From Rhodosorus marinus (Eukaryota; Rhodophyta; Stylonematophyceae; Stylonematales; Stylonemataceae), in the NCBI GenBank assembly GCA_029953675.1, contig JAMWBK010000011.1, forward strand, positions 682,001 through 746,000: a DNA stretch of 64,000 bases, given 5' to 3'. A program made the translations under genes and the position numbers. Below are positions 1-10,456 of this stretch, piece after piece. The notes beneath the pieces are model-generated. The model was not told the DNA's origin and made no database searches. It saw only the letters and a program-made list of their open reading frames with translations. The stretch's first letter is position 1. Every line of letters starts with the position of its first letter.

Positions 1-334
1 TCGAGAAAAGAGCCTTGAACTGCTGAACAGGTCAAGAAGCGGCCAAAACAGTAGTAACTAGTCGTATTTCCCACATTATTACCTCTTGAATGATTCCACA
101 AGTAGTAGAGCGAGCTGGCTGCAATAGTCTCTTCTCTATTTGCTTCTCGAGTTGAAGCCGTGAACACCGCAACACTCAAGCCCTTGGGCTAAGCTAGGGC
201 AGAGTCGGCAGTTCTAAAGCGAGCGGGTGTTACAGGACAGAACAAGACAAGTTATCTCCTCGGGTGGATCTGGGAGCTTCGAGTTCCAGAGGGACTTTTT
301 TTTACTGTTCACTTTCCGGGCATTAGCGGCCAGG
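1..334. other. Left-edge intergenic sequence
   Basis: No gene could be supported here. It lies downstream of the minus-strand hydrolase gene and should hold its 3' untranslated region. The short open frames show no recognisable protein and no convincing starts. Confidence 0.5.
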
Positions 335-1471
335 TCAGTTGTCCAACCGTAGGAAGTTGATGATCGACTCGCAGTGCGCGTCGACCCAAATATCAACGCC
401 GCCGAGTCTGCATCCCCACTTCTCGATCATGATCCGGGAGCACACAGCCACGCCGGCCTCCGTGAAGTCCTTGACGAAGTGGCTCAGGTTTCCCCACCAG
501 CGGCTGGACGGGTCCATAACGTCGAAGAACGCTGGCAATGGAGTTGACGACGACACCGCCAGCCCTTCTGCGGAAGCGGCGAGGAGGTCTTCCAAGTAGG
601 CTTTAGCGGCCAAGACGTCCTGGTAAGTACCTACGTGAGTGAAGTGACCGCCGATGTACACCTCAATGTCCAGTGCTAGGATCCTCGAGTGAAGCTCGAT
701 GTACTCATGAATGTCCGTTACAATCGCCAAGTTGTACGGAGGAGCCCACCTCGGGAAGATGACGTCAACAAGGTAGGCGACTCCGACGCCTCCGGACGTT
801 TTGGGGATGTGGATGATCAGATCCGACGGTGTATGTCCTCCGCACTGGGGCTTGATGATCACTTTCAGGTTTCTCCTCAGCTTCAGGACCTTCTTCTTGT
901 CGAAAAGAACGGTGGGCAACGGAAAACCGGGGCGATCGCCGTTGATAAGAGGTTTAAGGATCGCCGAGTGGGCGAGGATCTTAATCTGGGCCTTCGGGTA
1001 GGCCGTCTCCAAGTAACTGTAGATGAACGGTACGGCTCCGATGTGATCGTAGTGCTGGTGGCTGTATATTATCTTGATCCTCTTGAACTTCGTGTCTCCA
1101 GCGATCTCCTTGATGGCGTCGGTCAGCGTGGTTCCGATCGGGACGCCATTTGCATCGCGGATGAGGAAGTTGCCCTCCGGACCGTCCACAACTATCAGCT
1201 GCGAGGACGTCTTGACTATCATCATGAAGTACTGCGACTCGCCAACGGAATACACGCCCTTCCTATACTCAGTGAGGTTGTACCCCTTGGCGTCGACCGT
1301 CACAGGGGGCAGTAGATTGTCCGGCAATGGCAGGCCCTGGCACTTCTTGCCCTTGTCGATCCTCTTTAGACATTTCGCGAGCTCGTCCTCACAAACAAAG
1401 CCAGCTGCAAGTGCAGCCAAGAGCAAACTCACAATGATCACCAATGAGCGTGTCATCTTGAACGCCGACAT
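335..1471 (-). CDS. Secreted metallo-beta-lactamase-fold hydrolase
   Basis: Single-exon protein of 378 residues. The frame is open to 1525, but a TATA box at 1527-1533 sits against that end, so the usable start is the ATG at 1471 (MSAFKMTRSL) or the one at 1456. A hydrophobic stretch right after it (VIIVSLLLAALAAGFVC) is a signal peptide, so the product is probably exported or enters the secretory pathway. The zinc-binding motif H-x-H-x-D-H appears as SHQHYDHIG at about residues 137-145, with a later GGHTPSD histidine, an Asp in AYLVDVIF and a GGHFTHVG histidine completing a class-B-like metal site. The family hydrolyses ester, lactone, thioester or phosphate bonds; the substrate cannot be told from the sequence. 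The C-terminal third contains several cysteines and tryptophans outside the core fold. No operon-like context is visible. Confidence 0.82.
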   Translation of the reverse strand: MSAFKMTRSLVIIVSLLLAALAAGFVCEDELAKCLKRIDKGKKCQGLPLPDNLLPPVTVDAKGYNLTEYRKGVYSVGESQYFMMIVKTSSQLIVVDGPEGNFLIRDANGVPIGTTLTDAIKEIAGDTKFKRIKIIYSHQHYDHIGAVPFIYSYLETAYPKAQIKILAHSAILKPLINGDRPGFPLPTVLFDKKKVLKLRRNLKVIIKPQCGGHTPSDLIIHIPKTSGGVGVAYLVDVIFPRWAPPYNLAIVTDIHEYIELHSRILALDIEVYIGGHFTHVGTYQDVLAAKAYLEDLLAASAEGLAVSSSTPLPAFFDVMDPSSRWWGNLSHFVKDFTEAGVAVCSRIMIEKWGCRLGGVDIWVDAHCESIINFLRLDN

Positions 1472-1526
1472 AGAACTTTGACTCCCCCGCCGACTACCAG
1501 ATAATTGCTGAGGCTGATCGAGCACA

Positions 1527-1533
1527 TTTTATA
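1527..1533 (-). promoter_or_regulatory. TATA box of the hydrolase gene
   Basis: On the minus strand this reads TATAAAA. It lies 56 nt upstream of the ATG at 1471, so transcription would start near 1500, between the two. This rules out the more upstream in-frame start at 1525. Confidence 0.6.
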
Positions 1534-4358
1534 GACTGCCTCGGGAGCCTAAGCACAGAAACAAAGGTCAGCGTCGAGCTTCCCTCGGGCTCTTGGACAG
1601 CAATCTATCCCCACGCTCTTAGGTGACACTCGACCGAACCTTCGGTGCATAGACAAACCATGTGATAAAGATCCATCTGCTTCTACTTGGTTCAAGTCTA
1701 CAGTCAACTCAATCGACCGCCAACCCCCTCCGCTCTACCAGCTAACGAATTCAAGACGCGCTTAGTTCTTGGTATAGAAGGGTCTAACCATCGATTCAAA
1801 GACTGAGTGACATTCTCTCATCATCCCCAACCCCTATCGATCCGAATGTGAGTTAGCTTACCTCCAAATTCGTCAACTACTGTCCAACTTAGTTTATTGA
1901 AATTTAAAACTGATCTACTTAATAAAACTAAACTATTGTAAAATAAATTTCAATATATCTTTTTTTCTTAACCAATATTGTATCCAACAATCCTATCTAA
2001 ATATAAAATCAAAGCAATAGACTAATAATGTTTGTTTTTCACAATTATTTTGGGCTTTTGCCATCGCTGTCCAAGTTGGCGTTCACTATGCATTCTCTTC
2101 CCCCCCCTCGTCAGAATACCTACAGAGGAAATATGGAGATTTATGGTATAAATATCACCCATTGGATTAGTTTTTAACCCCCTCTTAAAAAAGTTTGGCA
2201 AAATGCTGGTCCGGAGAGCGGCGAGCCAAAATAGGAATAACGTAAATTATTAAATGTATATAAAAATAAAAGAATGTATTATCACAATATTTGAAGTGCT
2301 CGCTATAGTTCATTCAGAAACATAGATTGGATCGATCAAAAATGTATATGCAGAACAATATCCGCCTCATCATTTTTGTAGTTTTTAAAGGACACCTGTC
2401 ATAGACGAGAAAAAAAAGTTCGATCTACCCGTATCTCTTTATGCTTCGAAAGAGACATCTGTGTATTGGAAATAAATAGGGTGCAAACAGAGTTTATGAG
2501 GGTTTGAGTCCCCCCCTTGCGCAGCTTTCCATAATTTTCTGTAAGTATTGGTAGTTTGGCATTCTCCGGAGAGCGGGGTGGGGCGACTGAGCTTTGTAAG
2601 GAGAAGGATTGGAACCGGGGGAGAACAATCTTTTGTCCAGGAGAGGATCCGATAGAGACTTTCAGGGTGTGGTTTACATGCAAATTTCGATGTATGAGTA
2701 ATCACACCGGGTGGTAGCGTAGCTGCTTGCCATTATAAAACATGGGCGGGCGGGGACGAACGAGGATTGGTTTCTGCACTATTGCTGGGGTTATATGTTA
2801 GGCTGGGAATTTTGAGGGTTTCTGAGCCAGAATCAAGGAAATCCACATGCGCCAGGCCTTGATCTCCGGAATTCGAACCCTTCCTTTCCTTCTTTGCTTT
2901 TCATACCTCGAGATACTCGCTTGCAATCCACACGTTGTACGTCGCCAGGTTTTGGAAGGCTCAATCCCGTTCTCCGTAAGTTGAGCAGTAGAAGTACTAA
3001 TATTCCAAAACCGTGACTTGCTTCCAAGAGCTTCCCAAACCGTCCGAACATTCTCACTGGGCTATCCTACATGAGGGAAACATCTTGGATGATGGAAAGT
3101 TGAAGAAGAGCTTGCTTCCAGAGCGTTCTCTGGGTGCATTCAAGTGCAATCGTAGGCCTTGTAGAGACAACGCGAATAAAACCCAAAGCCGCGAGGCTCT
3201 GGAGTCTTCTATTTTCAATCCCCAAGCAACAGACTGGCGTAGATCATTCTGGGGTTGAAGAGAGAGGGTATGGGGTCTCGCCCAAATGCTAGCTCACGCC
3301 CAGCGAACATTTCCAGAAGCGACTGGGAGTCCTAAAGCTTTTCAAGAGACATTCTACATTGTCGACGATCCGTGAACCAGAGGATGAACGTTAAAGATAA
3401 TATAGTTCCAGTCGATTTCCCTTTATGGGTGCACAGCAAGTGTGGCAAGTCGCACTTCATATCTTAGTACACCGTCCACGGTCCGTACCGCGAGAACTGC
3501 ATTTTGGTATTGTACGGTTCAGGTGCGCGTTCGTCCGGCAGCATTCTTGGCGCGTGTCCGTGGTCCAAATAGAAAAAAACAGATTCGTCATATGAAAGGC
3601 TCGTCGTCCTGCTGTCAGAAGGACGGGTACTGGTCAGGAATCATTTCAAGCCTTGACTACTTTGAAGTGGCTCTCTCACCTGCTCTAATTTTTCCTTGAA
3701 GAGTGAAAAGTAAGGGTGCCACATTGAACGCGCTCAGCCACTAAAACCGTTCCAACAGTGCCTCGAATACTTAGCTTACTTTATCTTTCATAAGTATGTC
3801 CATTGGTAAGCGAGTTGGCTCCTTTACCCGCCTTTGCTTTCGGAAGAAACTTTCACCCGCTTAAGACCGAAACATGAACGCCCACATCCATTCGGTAATC
3901 TCCCCATACGGTCTTCTGTCGATGCTTAGCAAACGTTCTCGCTGTATCCGACCTGCAGTTGAAAGTGTCCTCAGCTAAGCTTTTCCTCTCAGATGTAGGC
4001 CTAAATCTGACCATCCTCGGTAGTACAGGACATCGTGGGTAGATCATTGGGTCCAGGAGGATCTCAATCTGGGATTCAACCAATCTCTCAAAGCTGTTGT
4101 GAGCAAGTGAGCCTCGCCGTCCACTTGTGAACCTCACGCCCGAGCTAGATAATACTCCTAATCGCGCTTATCATAAGCTATGCTCGGTATCCGAACCAGG
4201 TGGACCTGTACATTTCTAGGACGCGATATTTTGCCCGTTTCGAATTCATCCAACGCTTTTAGACTTCCTCTTCACAGATTTTTTTGCTGTTTCAGGCTCA
4301 TCCACGAATTCCGACTTTCTCCGCTTCGTCCTCACCGCTTTCGCATCCGCGTCAGCCC
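1534..4358. other. Intergenic region with an AT-rich core
   Basis: Bases about 1850-2400 are very AT-rich; the rest is mixed. Small open frames (for example on the minus strand around 2399-3057 and 3853-4137) resemble no family I know and lack splice or promoter support. I see no RNA gene. A TATAAAA at about 2735 on the plus strand leads only to a very short frame. Confidence 0.45.
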
Positions 4359-5318
4359 TCAGTTCAGCCAATGGGTCGCCGAAACCTGCTGCGTTTGATG
4401 AAGAAAGGAGGGGATCGTCGTCGTCGTCCTTCCTTTTGCTCGGCCTAGATGCTCCGAGAAGAGAAGACTTGCGTTTCTTCCGGGCTGCTTTTTAGATGTA
4501 CGAATCAGACGTCGCCCAGTCTTAGAACTGTACAATCCAGATTGAGTTTTGAGTGTGGAATCAATACCTTGAGATACCTCCGGAACGTTAGCAGAACCCA
4601 GAATCTGACACTCCTTGCTGAGCAGGGACCCCTTAATCTGAAAGAGTCCGCTCTTGGTGTGGGCCATACCGAGGTTGATAAACCTGATCGCAGTCCCAAT
4701 AGTGATCGACGTGCCGGGTGGAATGTTCCACGGACTAGATATTTCACATGGTTCGATCGCCTTCCAGTATCCGCCCAAGCTCCCATCATCGGAATCGTTT
4801 CCATAGACGAACACCTGCGGCGCTTCCTTCCGAGAGATCACGGAGTAAAACGTGCTGTAGACCTTCAAACCTATGAATTCTTCACTCTGTAGGCAAGAAT
4901 AAATTTCGGAGAACTCTTAGAACCAGGAATACTTCCTCCCCGCACGCGCTAGGGGAGAATAAATTTCGGAGAACTCTTAGAACCAGGAATACTTCCTCCC
5001 CGCACGCGCTAGGGGAGACAGTGAGCGCTATCTTACCACGAACGTTACTACGCCAGTCAAGCCCTCCCCCTTGACGGGCGAGAACACGAGCAGGTCCGAC
5101 TTGGCCACAACATGTAGATACGGAGATATTCCATCCACAAAAGCATTCTCAGAGGCCAGCTCAACATTCCTATACGCCACCACCACCCCCCGCGCTGGTG
5201 CACAGTACCTTAACACCAGCCCGCTCAAGTAGGCCTCATCCAAATACGATCCAGCCCGCATCGTCTCCGTCGACGGAAGCGAAAATCGAACCTTGACCTT
5301 CACGTCCTTCCAAGACAT
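4359..5318 (-). CDS. RPA43: DNA-directed RNA polymerase I subunit RPA43
   Basis: Two exons, 5318-5037 and 4886-4359, joined over a 150-nt intron (donor GTAAGA, acceptor CTACAG, phase 0); 269 residues. RPA43 with its partner forms the stalk of RNA polymerase I, which transcribes rRNA in the nucleolus. The N-terminal half has the family pattern: LVLRYCAPARGVVVAYRNV, then VVAKSDLLVFSPVKGEGLTG, crossing the splice into FIGLKVYSTFYSVI. The OB-like C-terminal half carries GTAIRFINL and HTKSGLFQIKGSL, as in RPA43 from animals and fungi. The tail is basic and low-complexity. The ATG at 5318 (MSWKDVKVKV) is chosen because it is preceded by a G/T-rich leader like those of other genes here. The frame stays open to about 5440, so a longer N-terminus or an upstream exon is possible. 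The intron is swollen by a 60-bp tandem duplication. Confidence 0.8.
4896..5018. repeat. Perfect 60-bp tandem duplication inside the RPA43 intron
   Basis: Two head-to-tail copies with a period of exactly 60 bp and no mismatch (4896-4955 and 4956-5015, similarity running to 5018). They lie wholly within the single intron of RPA43; without one copy the intron would be 90 nt, typical of this window. Neither copy contains the donor or acceptor, so splicing should be kept. Confidence 0.92.
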
Positions 5319-6621
5319 ATCTGTCGAGAACAAAAAAATTCTCTGTCCCACAACAGCATCCCCCCAAACACGCAAAACCCTTATTCGCTCACCCCCAAAT
5401 GATGCAAGGAGCTGGATAGCCAAACCAACTTTTCCCAAAGATCATCGCAGGACGCAGCGCCTGCATAAAGAGCTTGACATCGCACCGTTCCAAAGCCGAA
5501 AGAAAGCCAGAAGCTCTACAGAGGTCAGACTACAGAGGTCAGACCTCTTGCAATCCTACTTCGATCGGATTAGGACCGGTCACCGCGGGTCGGGCTCCAA
5601 ATATCCCTCTCGGCGGTTGAAGCCTTGTGACTGACCTCGGGTGACCCTCCAACGGTTTCTCGTTTTATCAAAGTCCGCCGCAGAGGAATAACACGTTTCT
5701 GTAGTTCTAAATCCTACCTAAACCCCCCACCTCTCCCCTATCCTCAAACATCGGCCGTCCTCGCTGCTCAGGGTTTCTTGCCACCGGCCCACTGCTCACA
5801 GACCATGCGCCTTTCTCCCGGCGGGGGGGGGGGGTAGGGGGGGTGAAGAAGCTGAACAATGCCAACCGTGGCCCGCTACAGTCAGCTCTAAGATCGTAGC
5901 TCATATATTCTGCTCAAGGTTTGTCTTGCCTCTGATTAACATCTCATTCACCTTCCGGCTTGACTGAACATCCGCTACTCCTCGATCTGACTGATCAACA
6001 TTGGGACAGTGCCCGTCCCCAAAAAAAATAAGAAGAAAAACTTAAAGACAGGCTGTCTCAAACTTTTCGAATGGGACTGTCCCATTTGTCCCACTATGGA
6101 CTGATATATCTGCGTGGGTAGGTCGTCGAGTGGAGGAGGCGTTAATGTAACCCGGAGCTATTTACTAGAAATATTTCATAGTGGAGCCTACAAAGAGACA
6201 GTACGAAGTCTCTCGGTGGGTAAACCACCAGAAGTACGTACCCCGTATTGTTTGCTGTGTGCCAACTGGCAGACCAGCAGTGTTTGAGGGTGAAGGTCGG
6301 GCTAGCCAGCTACCGGGGTTCTCATGCTACGTGAGAAACGCATACAACGAAACAGGGACGACAGGATTTTTCAGCTGATTCACTGGCCGGAGCTCCTATC
6401 GCAAGTTTCTGCGTTCCCTTTTACCAATGTCCCCGTCCCACTCTGGACGTATCTGATCGCTTGAGTGGGAATGGGGTGGTGCGGACTCCTGTCGGATGGG
6501 GTGAGGATGAGGAAGGCAGACCCTAGTTTGGTTTTGGAGGAATCTCTTGGGACTGGCAAGCGCGTCTTTCTTCCTTTTCTTGTTTTCAGTGTTTCTGTTT
6601 AGAAGGCGGTTTGGCGTGATC
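5319..6621. other. Intergenic region between divergent RPA43 and formin genes
   Basis: Contains the upstream regions of both flanking genes. A 14-bp direct repeat lies at about 5515-5545 and a run of about 14 G at 5823-5836. An island of GGGAC/GTCCC repeats at about 6000-6110 includes the palindrome GACAGGCTGTC region at 6047 and a GGGACTGTCCC palindrome near 6085. No gene supported. Confidence 0.5.
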
Positions 6622-6645
6622 ATGGAGAGGATTTTTGTCGTTTGA
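6622..6645 (+). promoter_or_regulatory. Short upstream ORF before the formin start
   Basis: An ATG at 6622 opens a seven-codon frame ending in TGA at 6643-6645, 10 nt before the formin ATG at 6656. If it is in the mRNA it would be translated first and could lower initiation at the main start. There is no evidence that it is used beyond its position. Confidence 0.3.
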
Positions 6646-6655
6646 TGGGAGAACG

Positions 6656-9600
6656 ATGATGAAGACGTTCCTGAAGAAGGTTGGGGTGAGCTCGTCGCGG
6701 CCGAGGTACGTGGTGGAGGTTTCGGATGGGCTTTTGGTTGGCGTCTACCACGAGAAGCATTTCGAGGAGGATTTGAGACGGGCGTTGGATAAGAGAAAAA
6801 AGGATAAGGTCGAGCAGAAGGTTCTTCTGATTGATGCTGGCAGGAATCCGTGGATGATGGAGATGTTTGCTGGAGAGATTGAGTGTGTTCCGTGTCATCT
6901 TGGGCCATTTCACACGATGCCGTCACTTCACTCGCTTTTTGAGGTCGTCGGGGACATATACAATTGGTTTCATATGAGCACCACCGCCCACGACCGGCGA
7001 GTAGCAGTGATCGTCGCTTCCTCGTCCGGATCAAATCTCAAACCCCTCGTTCCAGTCGCGCTGCTGGCCGTCTGCTATCTGGACTACATGGACCTCTACG
7101 AGAGCCCTGCAAAGGCCATTGAACACTTTCGGAGGAAGATCTCTGACCACGACCTCATCAATAGGGACCAGCTGAAGAGCAAAATCGAGGTTACAAACGC
7201 GCTGTACTATATCAACGCGTTCCACGGCATCAGTGGATCCGGTACCATCACAAACGACATGCCCCTTCTTCTAGCAAAGATCTGCGTTGTGGGCGGAATC
7301 ACACTCCCCGGCCCGCAGCGATGGAACCCGATGCTAACTTTGTACACTTACTCCGTATCCGATGAAAACCCAGAAAAGTTTCATAGGTAAGGTCGAGCAG
7401 CCATTCGCCTCAGAATCGCCAAACTTACCCGTGTCCCTCATCAGGGTTATTCTCGGAGGTCCGGGCGACGAGGAGCACTCCACCGTTACGGAAACATTCT
7501 GCGTTTTCAACCTCAAAGAGATGATTTACGGAGATTTTCTGTTAAACTTTGAGCATTGGATCCCTCTCATCAACCAGACCCAGCCGCTGTTCTCCGTCGC
7601 AAGACATTCGGCGCTGCTGACTCCTCCCGAGCACGTCGTTGAGATCAGATCCCTCGAAATTGCTCCAGGCCAGGCCAAAGGACTGCAGTTTGATGGCAAC
7701 TTTAGAATCGAGCTGTACTTCGAGGAGATGAATATGGAAAGCGGTAAGGGGTTTCCTTCGTTGTTCACATGCCTTCTTGGATACGGCGACCCAAAGTCAT
7801 ATCAACCTTGTAACGCAATCGCGAAGTGGACTGACAGGTCGTTCTGACGCAATTGGAAAACGTAGAGGACGCAACCGATGACGAGCTGCTGGTTATGGAC
7901 CGGGTGGACTGTTACCTCGAGGCGATCGAGGAAATAGCCCCGCAAAGCAGACGCGCGGCACGGCGCCGAGTGGAGGAGGCGGCGCGGAGAAGAAATGCCA
8001 TACAAACCGCGCTGCCCACCGGCAACGAGAAAAGTATCGGGCTCGGTCTGCATCAGGGATACCCGGTCACGGAGCTGTCGGACGCGCTCGACGCTCTTCC
8101 GCCAGAGGAGATGGACAACTTTCTACACGCATTCAAAACTTTTCAAAAAACTACCGTGGTAAGGTCTCGAGAGTTCTGTGACACCGTAGATCCTTGTTCA
8201 TGTGCTAACGGGTGGACTGTGTGAGCTCCATTGCATCAGGGACGAGACAGAACCGACGACGTGGCTCAGCTGTTGGCCGAGTCTGGCTTCACAATCGACG
8301 AGAACAACGAGTTGATGATCGACACCGAGCTCGAGGAGGGTATGATGGTTAGCATGCATGATCTGGGATTCGATACTGGGAGCGAGGAGCCTGGCTCTGC
8401 AAAGAAGAAGTCGCGTTCCGGAAAGCGGGTGTCGTCGGCGGCTGGCGCTGACGGGAGTGGATTCGTAGAGGAGTCTGGAGAGAGTGAAGCGAGCGGAGGG
8501 GACGGTGATTCAGAATACGAATCCGACAGCGCGGATTCCAACTCTCCTAACGGAAACACTGGCCGCGACAGCGCAGTTGAGCAGGAGAGGTTGATAGAGG
8601 AATTCATTTCGGCCAAGCTAATGACAGTTCAAACGGAACGGAACATCAGCCTGTCTGATCCCTCCACATCGTGGCTGGATGTCGCCGATATTGTCCATAC
8701 AGAGCTGCTCGCTGATGTGAACAAGGCCATGGTTGAAATCTACTCGACGCAGTACCGCAAACCCGTCGCGCTGTCAAGAAAGCTTCGCGAGCTGCACAAG
8801 CAGATGCTGGCCGAAGAAGCCATGGCAAACCCGGCCACCGAGCTGGATGTTGCGGACCTGGATCTTCCAGGGGCTCCTGCCCCAAGCATCCCGGACGCGC
8901 CATCAGTGTTGGTAGACGAATGGAGCCTCGATTTGCCAGAGATAGCACCGATAAAGCGTCGCGTGTCAAACAAAAAATCTCGTTCGAAGGCGAAGGCGTC
9001 CGGCTCCACACAGTTTCAATTGCGTCGGAGCATTCACGGGAGCAAAGCACAGAAGAAGGAACTTCGGCCGCTCCACTGGAACAAGATTTCGGACAAGGTC
9101 GTGGACAAGACGGCGTTTGCAATGGCAGCCCCGCAGGTGGACCTCTTTGAGCAGCTCATGGAGGGAACAGATGAGATCGACAACCTGTTCGCGAGCAGTG
9201 CGCGGCCAACCTCCGACCCGATGATCCACAAGGTCAGGTCTGCGGGAGTGCTGGAAACCAAGAGGCAGATGAACTTTGAGATCATGCTCAGCATGTTCCC
9301 GGACGAGCTACAGAGCATCTTCGATGCGATCGAAAATCTCGATCCGTTCAAGAAGGTATGCACAACTGGAAACAACCTCCCCTAGGTGAGCTGCGACCCT
9401 GGCGTTGGTTTTCTGCCCTCTCAAACTGCTCTTGCCGTTTGCCATTTGGTCACGACTTTCGACAGAGACTGTCCGACGATCAGGTCCAAATTCTGGACAA
9501 CCAGCCCCTGTCAAACGAGGAAACGAAGCTCGCCTTCCAGTATTCCGGAGGAGACGAGGAGTTTAAGGAGCTGTCGCATGGAGAACAGTTTGCGATTCTC

Positions 9601-10456
9601 GTAGCGAGGAACTCGGGTTTCCCCATGATGGTCAAGGCGACAGCAGTGCTGAGGTCGTACAGGGAAACAGTTAAGGAGTTGGAGGAGGATGCTCGGGTTC
9701 TGAGGAGGGCAGTCAGGGAAGTCAAATCTAGCGAAAGCTTTAGGTCTTTTATCGCAGGTAAGCGGAGTGCAATTTACGATGCATTGGCCTTTAGTCTTGT
9801 GCTAACTGAGAGTGGAACGCCCATGATGTTCTTTCCTCTGCGCTGCAGTGGTGTTATCTGTGGGCAATTTTCTAAACGAAGGCACGCGTAAAGGCGATGC
9901 GCAAGGGTTTCGGCTGGAAGCCCTACCGAAGCTGGCTGATGTCCGGTCCAAAGACAAGAACTTGTCCCTGTTGCACTACGTCATCCAAGTTGCAAAGCAG
10001 AAGGACGCCGTTGCGATCGATTTCGTCCGGGAGTTTGTCAACCTGAAGCCGGCGATGAGGAAGTCGAAAGATGACCTTGGTGGGGCAGCCAATATCCTTG
10101 AAAAGGACATAGAAACGACTCGTAAGGTTGTTGTACAGATACTGTCGCATGCTGGTCAAAGCTTGGACTCACTTGAGGCTCGAGCTCCGACAACAAAAGA
10201 CCCAGAACCAACCGCGACTGGGCTCCTATTTATAAATGCCGAGTCGACGTCGGCAAAAGCCTCGGGCGCGGTGAAGGATGCTATCGCTGACTTTGAGGAC
10301 CTCGCCGGTTTCCTGGGGGAGAACTCGAAGCGTACCAAGGTCGAGGACATGTTCGGTGTGCTTCTGTCCTTCTGCAAGCTCGTGGAGAGGTGCAACGGTG
10401 AGCTGGAAGAGCGAAGCGCGGCGTCGAGTTCGAAGAAGAAAAAATCTCGTTCGTAG
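6656..10456 (+). CDS. PTEN-like/C2/FH2 formin (actin nucleator)
   Basis: Six exons: 6656-7386, 7445-7743, 7866-8158, 8240-9355, 9466-9757, 9849-10456; all junctions keep frame, giving 1112 residues. Formins nucleate and elongate unbranched actin filaments. Residues 1-170 are a tensin/PTEN phosphatase-like domain, starting like plant class II formins (MMKTFLKKVG). Its phosphate loop reads VASSSGSNLKP instead of HCxxGxxR, so it should be catalytically dead. A C2 domain follows (about 205-345). Then come a coiled basic stretch (RRAARRRVEEAARRR), an acidic Ser-rich linker (about 510-550) and the FH2 domain from about 712 (LRPLHWNKI) to about 1085, with VGNFLNEGTRKGDAQGFRL as the signature block. 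No proline-rich FH1 tract is visible. The second intron's acceptor (GTAG at 7865) is the least certain junction. The start is the first in-frame ATG pair at 6656/6659. Confidence 0.88.

Noticed and set aside
2735-2820. TATAAAA followed closely by an ATG on the plus strand
   Set aside because: The ATG opens only a frame of about 20 codons with no recognisable protein and no downstream exon.
6396-7034. 212-codon minus-strand frame over the formin start
   Set aside because: It lies antisense to the PTEN-like domain, is low-complexity (Ser/Pro/Arg) and is a shadow of the real gene and leader.
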